The notes beneath the pieces were generated by a model that was not told the DNA's origin, ran no database searches, and saw nothing but the letters and a program-made list of their open reading frames with translations. The position numbers and the translations under genes were made by a program. Shown here piece by piece: positions 8,611-16,695 of a stretch of 64,000 bases of DNA. Numbering within the stretch: position 1 is the first letter of the stretch; every line of letters starts with the position of its first letter. The stretch is taken from positions 56,908 through 120,907 of the forward strand of contig JARKPN010000140.1 in assembly GCA_029975275.1 (NCBI GenBank), in the 5' to 3' direction. The stretch comes from Geobacteraceae bacterium (GTDB taxonomy: Bacteria; Desulfobacterota; Desulfuromonadia; Geobacterales; Geobacteraceae).

Positions 8611-8961
8611 ATGACACTGCCCAGCCCGCATCAAAGATACCAGGTACTCATCATTTGGCAGACGGGACGGGGCGCCGCCTCGGTTCCGGTCAATCTCGAG
8701 ACGGCAAGGCACTGGCAATACGTGGTGAGGGAGTGCGGGACGAGATTTTTGCCTGCGCGGCTCGCTTCCTCGGACCTGCCGACGGAACTGGTAACCACCA
8801 ATATCGAGCAGATAGCCGTCTGGACAGCCGAAGAAGCGGCGAAAAGCGGGATTACGCCCACATGGAAAAATCCTGCCGGCGCTCAGGAAATCGAAGATAC
8901 CCCCGACGACACGGAGAAAGGCAACGGAAAGATAATCGCGTTCCCGGATTATCAGATATGA
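8611..8961 (+). CDS. Hypothetical protein, 116 residues
   Basis: The start follows AAAGGAGACCCCTC. The protein begins MTLPSPHQRYQVLIIWQTGRG and has no signal peptide, membrane segment or motif that I recognise. The C-terminal third is acidic (EDTPDDTEKG). Codon use and a good ribosome site support a real gene. It lies between the small coiled-coil gene and the CysRS-tail gene. Confidence 0.6.
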   Translation: MTLPSPHQRYQVLIIWQTGRGAASVPVNLETARHWQYVVRECGTRFLPARLASSDLPTELVTTNIEQIAVWTAEEAAKSGITPTWKNPAGAQEIEDTPDDTEKGNGKIIAFPDYQI

Positions 8962-8976
8962 CGGGAGGAGGTCGTC

Positions 8977-9183
8977 ATGGCAATAAACATAACCGGCCCG
9001 GAAGTCGGCGGGTACGGCGAAAAGTTCGAGGTGCCGTACGAGGTCATGTCTCTGCTGCGGAGGCGTCAACGTGCGCGCGCCGACAAACGCTGGGACGAGG
9101 CCGATGACCTCAGGCGGCAGATAAACGAGGCAGGGTACCGGGTCGAGGACACTCCCCATGGATCCCGCTTGAGGATCGGTTGA
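8977..9183 (+). CDS. Stand-alone CysRS C-terminal domain-like protein
   Basis: A 68-residue protein preceded by GGGAGGAGGTCGTC. Residues ~28-66 (RRRQRARADKRWDEADDLRR, then INEAGYRVEDTPHGSRLR) match the extreme C-terminal helical hairpin of cysteinyl-tRNA synthetase, where R-x-x-AR-x-x-K-x-[FW]-x-x-AD-x-[IL]-R...G-x-x-[LV]-EDTP-x-G is conserved and contacts the tRNA anticodon end. No synthetase catalytic domain is nearby, so this is an orphan domain rather than a broken cysS. It might bind tRNA-Cys or another RNA. The resemblance is clear; the role is inference. Confidence 0.72.
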   Translation: MAINITGPEVGGYGEKFEVPYEVMSLLRRRQRARADKRWDEADDLRRQINEAGYRVEDTPHGSRLRIG

Positions 9184-9212
9184 GCCGACTTCCTCCATAA
9201 CGCATTCGCCGG

Positions 9213-9257
9213 GAATCGGGACGGGGCTTTTCCGAAACGGCCCGTCCCGATTCTTTT
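9213..9257 (+). terminator. Terminator between convergent genes
   Basis: GAATCGGGACGGG at 9213-9225 pairs with CCCGTCCCGATTC at 9241-9253, followed by TTTTC. It closes the small-gene operon; the flavoprotein gene converges from the other side. Confidence 0.8.
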
Positions 9258-9278
9258 CTAGCGGTCCAGAGTGTACGA

Positions 9279-9755
9279 TCAGAGGAAGACGGTCTCAACG
9301 GAGGCCGGACCGATACCCTTGCTGAAGTCGAGAAACTTGATCTCGGTTGCGTTTATCCTGTAGAACCCGAATACCCCGGCGCCCTCGTTGTCGATACGTT
9401 CCTTCACGAAGGGGCTGCGGGCGGTGATCAGCTCGATCGCGCGCCCACGCTCGGCTTCGTCGGTTGCGAGGGCCGCGTTTCCAATGATGACGACGTTCCT
9501 GAACTCGGGAAACGGCTGGCCCTCGTGCTGGAACAGGAACGAAACCCGCTGGTTGCCCTTTATATGTCTGGTCTTCTCGGCATCGGGAACCGTAGCGAAG
9601 TAGACGGTCCGTCCTCCGTCGTCAAGGGCGAAGGCCCCCATCGTGCGCGGGACCGGGGTCCCGTCGTCCCTGACGGTGGACAGCACGGCGAGTTGAGTGT
9701 TCTCGATGTAATCGACTACCTCCTGTTTGATTTTGCCATTTTCATCACGCCCCAT
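9279..9755 (-). CDS. Pyridoxamine 5'-phosphate oxidase family flavoprotein
   Basis: A 158-residue split-barrel FMN-binding protein. Typical features are TQLAVLSTVRDDGTPVPRTM near the N-terminus and RVSFLFQHEGQPFPEFRNVVIIGNA in the barrel. Such small members reduce or sense small molecules and are rarely true PdxH enzymes; the substrate is unknown. The start follows GAGGAGAAAAACC. The gene has its own promoter, a copy of the TCTA-N9-TAGA palindrome and a terminator-like leader hairpin, the same arrangement as the alcohol dehydrogenase, so both probably answer to the Rrf2 regulator. Confidence 0.85.
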   Translation of the reverse strand: MGRDENGKIKQEVVDYIENTQLAVLSTVRDDGTPVPRTMGAFALDDGGRTVYFATVPDAEKTRHIKGNQRVSFLFQHEGQPFPEFRNVVIIGNAALATDEAERGRAIELITARSPFVKERIDNEGAGVFGFYRINATEIKFLDFSKGIGPASVETVFL

Positions 9756-9817
9756 GGTTTTTCTCCTCTACAACCTGTTTTTCGGACCGCTTTCGCCGTC
9801 GTCCGTCCTGTTGGAAC

Positions 9818-9847
9818 AAAAAAGACCGGAGGTATCCACCCCGGTCT
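9818..9847 (-). terminator. Leader terminator-like hairpin before the flavoprotein
   Basis: Read on the minus strand, AGACCGG pairs with CCGGTCT and is followed by TTTTTT. It lies between the promoter (9902-9930) and the gene start at 9755, so it would act as an attenuator. Confidence 0.6.
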
Positions 9848-9872
9848 CTTGTTTTTCAAGTCGGCCAATTAA

Positions 9873-9889
9873 TCTATTAATTATATAGA
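9873..9889. promoter_or_regulatory. Putative Rrf2 operator (site 2 of 5)
   Basis: TCTATTAATTATATAGA is a 17-base TCTA-N9-TAGA palindrome with five-base half sites. It lies about 6-22 bases downstream of the predicted start of the flavoprotein transcript, where a bound repressor would block elongation or open-complex formation. Confidence 0.7.
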
Positions 9890-9901
9890 ATTTGTTGCGT
9901 A

Positions 9902-9930
9902 ATTTAACCTGCCCGCTATGCCTTTGTCAA
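9902..9930 (-). promoter_or_regulatory. Promoter of the flavoprotein gene
   Basis: On the minus strand TTGACA occupies 9930-9925, followed by a 17-base spacer and TTAAAT at 9907-9902. The leader before the ATG is about 140 bases. Confidence 0.6.
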
Positions 9931-10035
9931 TACCCGAGATGAGGGGGGCAACCCGGCGTATGGGTTTTTCTCTATGGGTCTTCTTCGGAAGGGATTTGAA
10001 ACGATGGATGTTGTCGTGGAGCCGTGAAAAATAAC

Positions 10036-10065
10036 TTGACAAAACAAGTCGATTTATAATACTAC
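10036..10065 (+). promoter_or_regulatory. Promoter of the TolC-like gene
   Basis: TTGACA at 10036-10041 is followed by several -10-like hexamers; TACTAC at 10060 gives an 18-base spacer. The exact -10 is uncertain, but the position just before the operator at 10070 matches the other Rrf2-type promoters. Between the divergent flavoprotein and TolC-like genes (9756-10258) I see only the two promoters, two operators and the attenuator. Confidence 0.5.
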
Positions 10066-10069
10066 TAAA

Positions 10070-10086
10070 TCTAGTATTTAACTAGA
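10070..10086. promoter_or_regulatory. Putative Rrf2 operator (site 3 of 5)
   Basis: TCTAGTATTTAACTAGA, a near-perfect 17-base palindrome with outer symmetry extending to ATCTAGT/ACTAGAT. It is immediately downstream of the predicted promoter of the TolC-like gene. Confidence 0.7.
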
Positions 10087-10258
10087 TATTTAATAACCAA
10101 TTCATCGTACTATTTTTGTAGACAAATAATGGCACAATACCCGAACAGGATAATAGGATAAACTGACCGAAGACCGGTGGTTCCAGCCTTGCAGAGGACG
10201 AGGCACCCCGCTTTTTCACGGGATACCCAGGTACCGTGCAGTGTCGAAGGAGATGTGG

Positions 10259-11455
10259 ATGGCTTGCAAGGCCGCCGATTTTACCCTTTCCAGCAACCGC
10301 GGCATGGCGTGGAGAGACCGGATCTCCGCCATTATCAGGCCGTCCGTTATCCTCCTTCTGGCGCTTTTTGCGACCGGAATCGCCGGCGCCGCCGAGACCC
10401 CCAGAGACGCCGGATATTTCGTAGAGCGGGCGGTATCGGTGAACCCTACCGTTCACGAGGTCGGCGAAAGGATACGGATTGGAAAGGGGATCGATCCCGA
10501 CCGGATGGCGGAATTTTCCGGGATGCACGAGTCCATTTCCTTTCCCGGCGATACGGACCCGAGCGAGGATGATTTCCGTGATGAGGCATACGGAGAGCTT
10601 CGGGCCGAGATCCGGATGACGTACGCCGAACTGGCTTCCACCAGGGCACAGATTGACGAGCTGCGGCGCAGCTTGCGGTTGGTTCGGCAACTGGCCGAGC
10701 TGTCCGGGACACAGTATGCGGCTGGCAGGCTTGAGCAGCCGCAGGCGCTCAAGGCCCAGATGGAATGGGAGCGGTTGTCGGCGACGCTTCAAGTGCTCGA
10801 GAAGAGAGAGAAGGTTATCTCCATCCGTCTCAACGTACTGACCGGCGATGATCCCGAGGGGACGATCCCCGGGCTTGCGCAACTGGGGGAATATACGCCG
10901 GACTTCGATAGCCGCGAACTTACGGAGTCGTACAAGTCGCGTCGCATGTTCGTCGTGTTTCAGCAGGTGATCAGACCCGCCTCGGCCTCGACACTTGGCG
11001 ATGAGCTGCGTATGCTTGATTCCGTCGATGCCGAGTCGGTCGCCTTCATCGCCGTTGTCCGGACCTCGCTGGAGAGTCTGCTCCTGCAGGCGAAACGCTA
11101 CCGGACCGGACTCATTCCCAGGGCCGAGCAGGTTTACGCCGCACGGATGGAGTCCTACCGGACCGGCAGGACCGGTTTCGGCTCCCTGCTGGAAAGTCTT
11201 GTGGAGCTTGCGGAGCTGCGCAGGGAATACCAATCCATGCTCGGAGAGATGCATGTCCTGAAGGCCCGCCTGGAACTGACAACGGGACGGGATCTGGAAC
11301 AGACGGCTTCATCAACCAACTCCTGGGCCGGAAACGTTTCATATGGCATACTTGGCAGTCATGGCGAAGAGGAAAGCCGTGTCGGGGACGGCGAACCGGA
11401 AATAATCGTTGACAGGTTTCCGAAAACATCATATACGATATATCTATCAGATTAA
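10259..11455 (+). CDS. TolC-like outer-membrane efflux family protein
   Basis: A 398-residue exported protein with a hydrophobic signal (PSVILLLALFATGIAGAAE) after a basic N-terminus, then long helices. FRDEAYGELRAEIRMTYAEL, the leucine/glutamine-rich helix around IDELRRSLRLVRQLAELSGTQYAAGRLEQPQALKAQ, and the repeated YRTGR-x-GFGSLLES-x-x-ELAELRREY are typical of outer-membrane efflux (OEP) folds. It is shorter than the usual ~450 residues. AGGAG six bases before 10259 favours this ATG over an upstream GTG. No membrane-fusion protein or pump follows; the next gene is the Rrf2 regulator that probably controls it. Confidence 0.75.
   Translation: MACKAADFTLSSNRGMAWRDRISAIIRPSVILLLALFATGIAGAAETPRDAGYFVERAVSVNPTVHEVGERIRIGKGIDPDRMAEFSGMHESISFPGDTDPSEDDFRDEAYGELRAEIRMTYAELASTRAQIDELRRSLRLVRQLAELSGTQYAAGRLEQPQALKAQMEWERLSATLQVLEKREKVISIRLNVLTGDDPEGTIPGLAQLGEYTPDFDSRELTESYKSRRMFVVFQQVIRPASASTLGDELRMLDSVDAESVAFIAVVRTSLESLLLQAKRYRTGLIPRAEQVYAARMESYRTGRTGFGSLLESLVELAELRREYQSMLGEMHVLKARLELTTGRDLEQTASSTNSWAGNVSYGILGSHGEEESRVGDGEPEIIVDRFPKTSYTIYLSD
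11409..11437 (+). promoter_or_regulatory. Promoter of the Rrf2 gene
   Basis: TTGACA at 11409-11414, a 17-base spacer and TATACG at 11432-11437. It lies within the last codons of the TolC-like gene. The operator at 11443 starts about five bases after the -10. Confidence 0.5.
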
Positions 11456-11459
11456 TAGA
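11443..11459. promoter_or_regulatory. Putative Rrf2 autoregulatory operator (site 4 of 5)
   Basis: TCTATCAGATTAATAGA forms a 17-base TCTA-N9-TAGA palindrome, with further flanking symmetry (ATCATA-ACGATAT on the left mirrored as ATATCGT-TATGAT on the right). It ends eleven bases before the regulator ATG, over the TolC-like stop codon. Confidence 0.75.
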
Positions 11460-11469
11460 GATATCGTGT

Positions 11470-11931
11470 ATGATAAACAAAAAAACCAAATACGCGCTCA
11501 AGGCGCTCATCTATCTTGCCAGGGAGTATGAAAAAGGACCCATCCTCATTTCCGTGCTGGCCAGGGACGAGAATATTCCCAAGAAATTCCTGGAGCTGAT
11601 TCTTCTTACCCTGAAGAACAACGGAGTCCTCCAGAGCAGGATGGGTAAGGGCGGCGGTTATTTCCTCGCTTGTCATCCGAGGGCCATCAACGTAGGGCAG
11701 GTTATCCGCATACTGGAGGGCCCGCTGGCGCCCGTCCAATGCGTAAGCGAAACGGCGTACGCCCGTTGCGAGGAGTGCGAGAGCGAAGAGCTGTGCGGCA
11801 TCAGGATGGTGATGAAGGATGTCCGCGACGCCATGGCGGAGATTCTCGATTCCACGTCGCTGGCGGATGTGCTGGAAAAGATAGAGAATGCTAAGCAGAA
11901 AGAGAGCAAGATCCTGAATTTTGTCATCTGA
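11470..11931 (+). CDS. Rrf2 family transcriptional regulator (cysteine-rich)
   Basis: A 153-residue winged-helix regulator of the Rrf2/IscR/CymR family. It starts MINKKTKYALKALIYLA, has the recognition helix IPKKFLELILLTLKNNGVL and the wing SRMGKGGGYFLA. Cys91, Cys100, Cys103 and Cys109 fall in the loop where IscR-type proteins ligate an Fe-S cluster, so it may sense Fe-S status, oxygen, nitric oxide or sulfur. The palindrome at its own promoter recurs before an alcohol dehydrogenase, a flavoprotein, a TolC-like gene and cysK, which suggests an autoregulated local regulator of all five. Its stop is followed by a T-rich stretch. Confidence 0.9.
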   Translation: MINKKTKYALKALIYLAREYEKGPILISVLARDENIPKKFLELILLTLKNNGVLQSRMGKGGGYFLACHPRAINVGQVIRILEGPLAPVQCVSETAYARCEECESEELCGIRMVMKDVRDAMAEILDSTSLADVLEKIENAKQKESKILNFVI

Positions 11932-11950
11932 TCTTTTTTTGCCATAAAAA

Positions 11951-11967
11951 TCTACTTAATCGATAGA
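11951..11967. promoter_or_regulatory. Putative Rrf2 operator (site 5 of 5), before cysK
   Basis: TCTACTTAATCGATAGA conserves the outer TCTA and TAGA half sites at the same 17-base width. It lies about 107 bases before the cysK start. No clear -35 hexamer is seen; CATAAA just upstream could be the -10. Confidence 0.6.
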
Positions 11968-12073
11968 AATAAAAAATTCGACGCCGGCATCCTCACGGCA
12001 GGCTCCGGTTGATCGCAGCGGTTGTTTCTGAAAGCCAGCGCCTTATCGCGCAAAAAACGAAAGGAGAAAACGG

Positions 12074-13000
12074 ATGGCAAAGATTTACAGCAATCTTACG
12101 GAACTTATCGGTAAAACACCCTTGTTGCGTCTTCAGCGGGTAAACGACGGCGGGGCCGAAGTGGTTGTCAAGCTCGAATCGTTCAATCCCGGAGGGAGCG
12201 TCAAGGACCGTATCGGCTTCAGCATGATAAAGGACGCCGAGGAAAAAGGACTCCTCAACAAGGATTCCGTGATCATCGAGCCCACCAGCGGTAACACCGG
12301 CATAGCCCTTGCTTTTGTCGCGGCTGCCAGAGGGTACCGCCTGATCCTCACCATGCCCGACACCATGAGTGTCGAAAGACGCAACCTGCTCAAGGCCTAC
12401 GGAGCGGAGTTGGTCCTTACCCCCGGCGCCAAGGGGATGCGCGGAGCTATCGAAAAGGCGGAGGAGCTGGCTGCCCAGACCCCCAATTCATTCGTTCCCC
12501 AGCAGTTCAAGAACCCGGCGAACCCCGAGATCCATCGTGCCACCACGGCCGAAGAGATCTGGGAAGACACCGACGGCAAGGTGGATATCCTGGTTGGTGG
12601 AGTCGGAACCGGCGGGACCATAACCGGGGTCGGCGAGGTGATAAAGAAGCGCAAACCGGATTTCAAGGTGGTGGCCGTCGAACCTTTCGACTCCCCGGTG
12701 ATCTCCGGTGGTCAGCCCGGTCCCCACAAGATCCAGGGGATCGGCGCGGGCTTCATTCCCGAGGTCCTCAATACCGACATCATCGACGAGGTATTCAAGG
12801 TGAAGAACGAGGAGGCGTTTGCCGTCGGTCTGCAACTGGCCAAGGAGGAAGGGCTCCTGGTCGGCATCTCCTCCGGAGCCGCCGCATTCGCCGCCCTGCA
12901 GCTTGCCAAGCGACCCGAGAACAAGGGTAAATTAATAGTGGCCGTCCTCCCGGACACCGGCGAACGCTACCTCAGCACCGCCCTGTTCCAGGAGGCGTAG
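12074..13000 (+). CDS. cysK: Cysteine synthase A (O-acetylserine sulfhydrylase)
   Basis: A 308-residue PLP enzyme making cysteine from O-acetylserine and sulfide. The PLP lysine lies in [13 protein letters not shown], the substrate loop is [12 protein letters not shown], and the phosphate loop is [27 protein letters not shown] and [12 protein letters not shown] are also conserved. Length and motifs are normal. AAAGGAG precedes the ATG. It is preceded by a copy of the Rrf2 palindrome and followed by metK. A second, more E. coli CysK-like paralog is at 22.5 kb, so the two may serve different sulfide sources or conditions. Confidence 0.95.
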   Translation: MAKIYSNLTELIGKTPLLRLQRVNDGGAEVVVKLESFNPGGSVKDRIGFSMIKDAEEKGLLNKDSVIIEPTSGNTGIALAFVAAARGYRLILTMPDTMSVERRNLLKAYGAELVLTPGAKGMRGAIEKAEELAAQTPNSFVPQQFKNPANPEIHRATTAEEIWEDTDGKVDILVGGVGTGGTITGVGEVIKKRKPDFKVVAVEPFDSPVISGGQPGPHKIQGIGAGFIPEVLNTDIIDEVFKVKNEEAFAVGLQLAKEEGLLVGISSGAAAFAALQLAKRPENKGKLIVAVLPDTGERYLSTALFQEA

Positions 13001-13052
13001 TTCCGCTTCCTCCGGATTCAGCCGGACCTGTCACAATTGCATAACGGTTCAA

Positions 13053-13140
13053 AGCCTTCCGTTACATGAAACGGAAGAGGCTGACCGGAAAAACCGGAGG
13101 CCGGGCTTTCATCGTCTGAGGATGAGTCCGGCCTTTTTTT
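13053..13140 (+). promoter_or_regulatory. Structured leader with terminator before metK
   Basis: A first hairpin pairs AGCC-TTCCGTT (13053-13063) with AACGGAA-GA-GGCT (13070-13082). A second pairs AGGCCGG (13098-13104) with CCGGCCT (13128-13134), with an inner CATC/GATG helix, followed by seven T. The second is a strong intrinsic terminator only ~40 bases before the metK ATG. Either it ends the cysK transcript or the leader is an attenuator. It does not match SAM-I, SAM-II or SAH riboswitch cores that I know. Confidence 0.6.
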
Positions 13141-13178
13141 GTACCGCTTCCGCCTAGGCTGGGAAAAAGGAGAAAACA

Positions 13179-14384
13179 ATGGGGACCAAACGATATCTTT
13201 TTACCTCGGAATCAGTGACCGAAGGGCATCCCGACAAGCTTGCCGACCAGATTTCGGACGCAGTGCTTGATGCCCATCTGGCTTTGGACCCTCTGGCGCG
13301 GGTGGCGGCGGAGACCAGCGTTACAACGGGTCTGGTTCTCCTTTCCGGGGAAATTTCATCGGGTGCTCAGGTGAATACGGCCCGGGTAGTTCGCGACACC
13401 GTTGCAGCCGTCGGGTATACCAGCGCCGAATTCGGCCTGGATGCCGAGAACAGCGCGGTGCTCGTGTCTCTTGACCAGCAGTCTCCCGACATCGCCCAGG
13501 GGGTCAATGCCGCCCTGGAAGTCAGGCATGGCGAAGGGTATGACGGGTATCTGGATTCGGTGGGAGCAGGGGACCAGGGGATGGTGTTTGGATACGCCAT
13601 CGATGAAACTCCGGAGTTTCTGCCCGCTCCCATTGCCTTGGCGCACGCTCTTGCCAGACGGCTGGCGGATGCCAGAAAGAGCGGTGAAGTCGGCTATCTG
13701 AGGCCTGACGGCAAGAGCCAGGTAACGGTGGAATACGAAGGGGACAGGCCGGTCCGGGTGGACACGGTGGTCATTTCCGCCCAACACGCTCCCCATGTCT
13801 CCCTGGATCGGATTCGCGAGGACCTCATATCCTCTGTTATCAGACGCGTCATACCGGAGGGGATGCTGGACGACAAGACCAGGATCCTCGTCAATCCCAC
13901 CGGTCGTTTCGTGGTCGGGGGACCGCTTGGTGACGCGGGACTCACCGGGAGAAAGATCATCGTCGATACCTATGGCGGTTTCGCCCGGCACGGCGGCGGA
14001 GCCTTCTCCGGCAAGGACCCCACAAAGGTGGACCGTTCCGGGGCTTATGCGGCCCGCTATGTGGCGAAGAACATCGTCGCCGCCGGGTTGGCGAGACGCC
14101 TGGAGGTGCAGATCGCTTACGCCATCGGCGTGGCCAGGCCGGTATCCATCTTCGTGGAGAGCTTCGGCACCGGGAAGTTGACCAACAGCGAACTGGCCGA
14201 AGTCATCGCCGCCAACTTCGACCTTCGCCCGGCCGCAATCATTGAACAGCTTGACCTTCGCCGTCCCATCTACCGGCAGACGGCCTCGTACGGACATTTC
14301 GGCAGGACCGATCTGGACCTTCCCTGGGAGCGGACGGACAGGGTCGCCAGGCTCCAGGAGGCGCTGTTCAGGCAGTCCGCCTGA
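13179..14384 (+). CDS. metK: S-adenosylmethionine synthetase
   Basis: A 401-residue methionine adenosyltransferase making SAM from methionine and ATP. It starts with the [26 protein letters not shown] block (ATP and metal site), contains [12 protein letters not shown], and the phosphate loop [24 protein letters not shown] lies seven bases before the ATG. A terminator-like leader separates it from cysK. Its position between cysK and the corrinoid methyltransferases fits a sulfur/one-carbon region, since SAM is needed to re-methylate inactivated corrinoids in methionine-synthase-like systems (inference here). Confidence 0.96.
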   Translation: MGTKRYLFTSESVTEGHPDKLADQISDAVLDAHLALDPLARVAAETSVTTGLVLLSGEISSGAQVNTARVVRDTVAAVGYTSAEFGLDAENSAVLVSLDQQSPDIAQGVNAALEVRHGEGYDGYLDSVGAGDQGMVFGYAIDETPEFLPAPIALAHALARRLADARKSGEVGYLRPDGKSQVTVEYEGDRPVRVDTVVISAQHAPHVSLDRIREDLISSVIRRVIPEGMLDDKTRILVNPTGRFVVGGPLGDAGLTGRKIIVDTYGGFARHGGGAFSGKDPTKVDRSGAYAARYVAKNIVAAGLARRLEVQIAYAIGVARPVSIFVESFGTGKLTNSELAEVIAANFDLRPAAIIEQLDLRRPIYRQTASYGHFGRTDLDLPWERTDRVARLQEALFRQSA

Positions 14385-14395
14385 TTGATAGGGTT

Positions 14396-14539
14396 ACGGC
14401 TTCAGTGCAATCGGGTAAATAGCGGGAAAGCGCCCGCGTTCAGCAGAGTATCTGATCCGTGCGAAGAATGGTGAGCGATTACGAGGGGCTTCGGGGAAGT
14501 TCCAACCCGGCCCCTGTCGACACTCCCCGGATGGAAACG
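14396..14539. repeat. Dispersed repeat copy 1, leader of UroD-like gene
   Basis: About 144 bases closely matching 22330-22473. Shared blocks include ACGGCTTCAGTGCAA, CAGAGTATCTGATCCG, GCGATTACGAGGGG / ccGATTACGAGGGG, ACCCGGCCCCTGTCG and CCGGATGGAAACG. A hairpin GGAA-G-TTCC sits inside a CGAGGGG...CCCC-TG-TCG helix. Both copies lie in the same orientation just before a plus-strand gene. It could be a mobile repeat or a structured leader. Confidence 0.7.
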
Positions 14540-14579
14540 TAATGAGCGGGGCAGTTGTTATGCGGGAGGATGAATACGG

Positions 14580-15662
14580 ATGCGGGAAAGGGAATTGACA
14601 CCCCTTGAACGTTTTGCCGCTTACGGCAGGGGCGAGCGGGTTGACCGCCTGTCCTGCGTGCCCATTGTCGGCAATACGGCGGCACGCGTCATCGGCGCCA
14701 GAGTTTCCGAGTTCAGGGGCAACGGCAGATTGATAGCGGAGGCGCAGATCGCCGCCTACAAGCGGTTCGGCTACGATGTTATCCGGATATTCACCGACCT
14801 GTATACCCAGGCCGAGGCCATGGGCGCGACGGTGCACTATCCCTCGGATGAGACGGCTTATCTTGCCGGTCCGGCGATAACCGACCCCGCGGAAATAGAC
14901 CGGCTGCGTCCAGCCGATCCCTACCGTGACGGCAACCTGCGCCACCACCTGGAGGCCATGAGACTCACGGTCGATGCGGTCGGCGCCGAGGTCCCGGTCA
15001 CCGGGGCCATAACCTGCCCTTTTACCAACGCGTCGTTTCTCATCGGAACGGAAGCGTTGGTCAGGCTCACCATGAAGGACCCGGAAGCCGTTCACCGGCT
15101 TTGCCGGGTGTCTCTCGAATCGAACCTCCGCTACGCGGATGCCGTCATGGCTGCGGGCTGCACGCCTAGTCTGACCGATCCCATGTCCTCGACAACGGTA
15201 ATCAGTCCCCGCCAGTTCAAGGAATTCTCATTCCCGTATCTGAAAGAGCTGATTGACTTCATCCATGCCAAGGGGAAACCGGTCACGCTCCATATCTGCG
15301 GGAAGACCAATAAAATCTGGGAAGACATGGCCGATGCCGGCGCCGATTGCATCAGCATAGACAATGCCGCCGACCTGGGCGAGGCCAGGAGGGTGGTGGG
15401 AGACCGGGTGCGGCTGATGGGAAACGTCAAGCCGTCCGAGGTGATGCTTCAGGGGACCCCCGGCGATGTGCGCCGGGCGGTGCGTGACTGCGTGGCCAGG
15501 GCGTGGGATTCTCCCAGGGGATACGTTGTCGCTTCCGGGTGCAGCCTCCCGACCGACACGCCGTTCACCAACATTGACGCCATGATGGACGCAGTGACGG
15601 AGATTGGCTGGCCGGTGCGGATTGATGAGTCTGACAGACCGGAAGGAGTTTCTCATGACTGA
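14580..15662 (+). CDS. Uroporphyrinogen decarboxylase-fold methyltransferase (MtaA/MtbA-like), first copy
   Basis: A 360-residue TIM-barrel protein of the UroD/MtaA/CmuA family. It has the zinc signature H-x-C near residue 240 (LHICGKTNKIW) and a cysteine in VASGCSLPTDTPF, which in MtaA/MtbA bind the zinc that activates a thiol acceptor. UroD itself lacks this. Such enzymes move methyl groups between a corrinoid protein and a thiol such as CoM, or another acceptor. In a bacterium the acceptor is probably tetrahydrofolate or a small thiol (inference). The ATG at 14580 follows GGGAGGATGAATACGG. It overlaps the next UroD-like gene by eight bases. Confidence 0.85.
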   Translation: MRERELTPLERFAAYGRGERVDRLSCVPIVGNTAARVIGARVSEFRGNGRLIAEAQIAAYKRFGYDVIRIFTDLYTQAEAMGATVHYPSDETAYLAGPAITDPAEIDRLRPADPYRDGNLRHHLEAMRLTVDAVGAEVPVTGAITCPFTNASFLIGTEALVRLTMKDPEAVHRLCRVSLESNLRYADAVMAAGCTPSLTDPMSSTTVISPRQFKEFSFPYLKELIDFIHAKGKPVTLHICGKTNKIWEDMADAGADCISIDNAADLGEARRVVGDRVRLMGNVKPSEVMLQGTPGDVRRAVRDCVARAWDSPRGYVVASGCSLPTDTPFTNIDAMMDAVTEIGWPVRIDESDRPEGVSHD

Positions 15663-16695
15663 CTACAGCCCCAGAGAGAGGCTGTTGCGGGTTCTGGAGG
15701 GGAAACGGGTGGACCGCCCTCCGGTCATCTGCACCGGCGGCATGATGAACGCGGCCATCGTGGAGGTCATGCGCGCCACCGGCAACACCCTGCCGGAAGC
15801 CCACCATGACCCGCGTCTGATGGCCGATCTCGCCACGGACGTGCACGAGCATACCGGTTTCGAGAACCTGGGAATACCGTTCTGCATGACGGTGGAGGCC
15901 GAGCTTCTGGGGAGCGGCATCGATTTCGGCACGCTTTCCTGCGAACCCAAGATAGCGCGCGAGGTCTTTCCCTCGGTCTCACGGGTCGAATACCGGACAA
16001 TTCCGGACATGCTCGAAAGCGGCAGGGTCCGGTCCGTCGCCGATGCCGGGCGGATCCTGTCGGAACGCCACCCGGATCTCCCGGTCATCGGAAACCTGAC
16101 CGGGCCCGTCAGCACCGCCGCCTCCATCGTAGATCCGGTCACCTTCCTCAAAGAGCTTCGCAGGGATCCGGACAATGCCAACCGGGTGTTGGAGTACGTA
16201 AGCGATCTCCTGATCGCGCTTGCCCGCAAGATGCTCGACCGTCGGGCCACCCTGATATCCATAGGCGACCCTACCGCCACCGGCGAGATCCTCGGGCCGA
16301 AGATGTTTGACGAATACGCGGTCCGTTACCTGAACAGGGTCATAGACGGAATCCATGATTACGGAGCGCCGGTTATCGTTCATATCTGCGGCAATATCAA
16401 GGCGGTCCGCGGCTTTATCCCCCGGCTCAGGGCAAACGCCGTCAGCACCGACGCCCTGGTCAATCTCCGGTCGCTGAAGGATGATTTCCCGCAACTGACC
16501 ACCATGGGGAACGCGAGCACCTTCCTGCTTGAGGCGGGTGACAGGGAAAAGGTGGCGCGCCAGACCAGCGGTCTGGTCCGGGACGGGGTGGATATCATCT
16601 CGCCCGCGTGCGGACTGAGCACGTCCACCAGCCTGGCGGCCGTACGCGCCATGACCGATACGGTAAAGGGGTATCAGGCCAAATGTACGTCGTGA
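15655..16695 (+). CDS. Uroporphyrinogen decarboxylase-fold methyltransferase (MtaA/MtbA-like), second copy
   Basis: A 346-residue paralog of the preceding gene, starting at the ATG after GGAAGGAGTTTCTC. The zinc-type signature is HICGNIKAV with the distal cysteine in SPACGLSTSTSL. Residues LLRVLEGKRVDRPPVICTGGMMN at the start are typical of the family. The two copies differ enough to serve different partners, for example one on a donor and one on an acceptor, or they may form a heteromer. It overlaps the RACo-like gene by 13 bases, so the three genes are translationally coupled. Confidence 0.85.
   Translation: MTDYSPRERLLRVLEGKRVDRPPVICTGGMMNAAIVEVMRATGNTLPEAHHDPRLMADLATDVHEHTGFENLGIPFCMTVEAELLGSGIDFGTLSCEPKIAREVFPSVSRVEYRTIPDMLESGRVRSVADAGRILSERHPDLPVIGNLTGPVSTAASIVDPVTFLKELRRDPDNANRVLEYVSDLLIALARKMLDRRATLISIGDPTATGEILGPKMFDEYAVRYLNRVIDGIHDYGAPVIVHICGNIKAVRGFIPRLRANAVSTDALVNLRSLKDDFPQLTTMGNASTFLLEAGDREKVARQTSGLVRDGVDIISPACGLSTSTSLAAVRAMTDTVKGYQAKCTS

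Noticed and set aside
13053..13140. SAM riboswitch before metK
   Set aside because: No SAM-I, SAM-II, SAM-IV or SAH core was found; only two simple hairpins, one a terminator.
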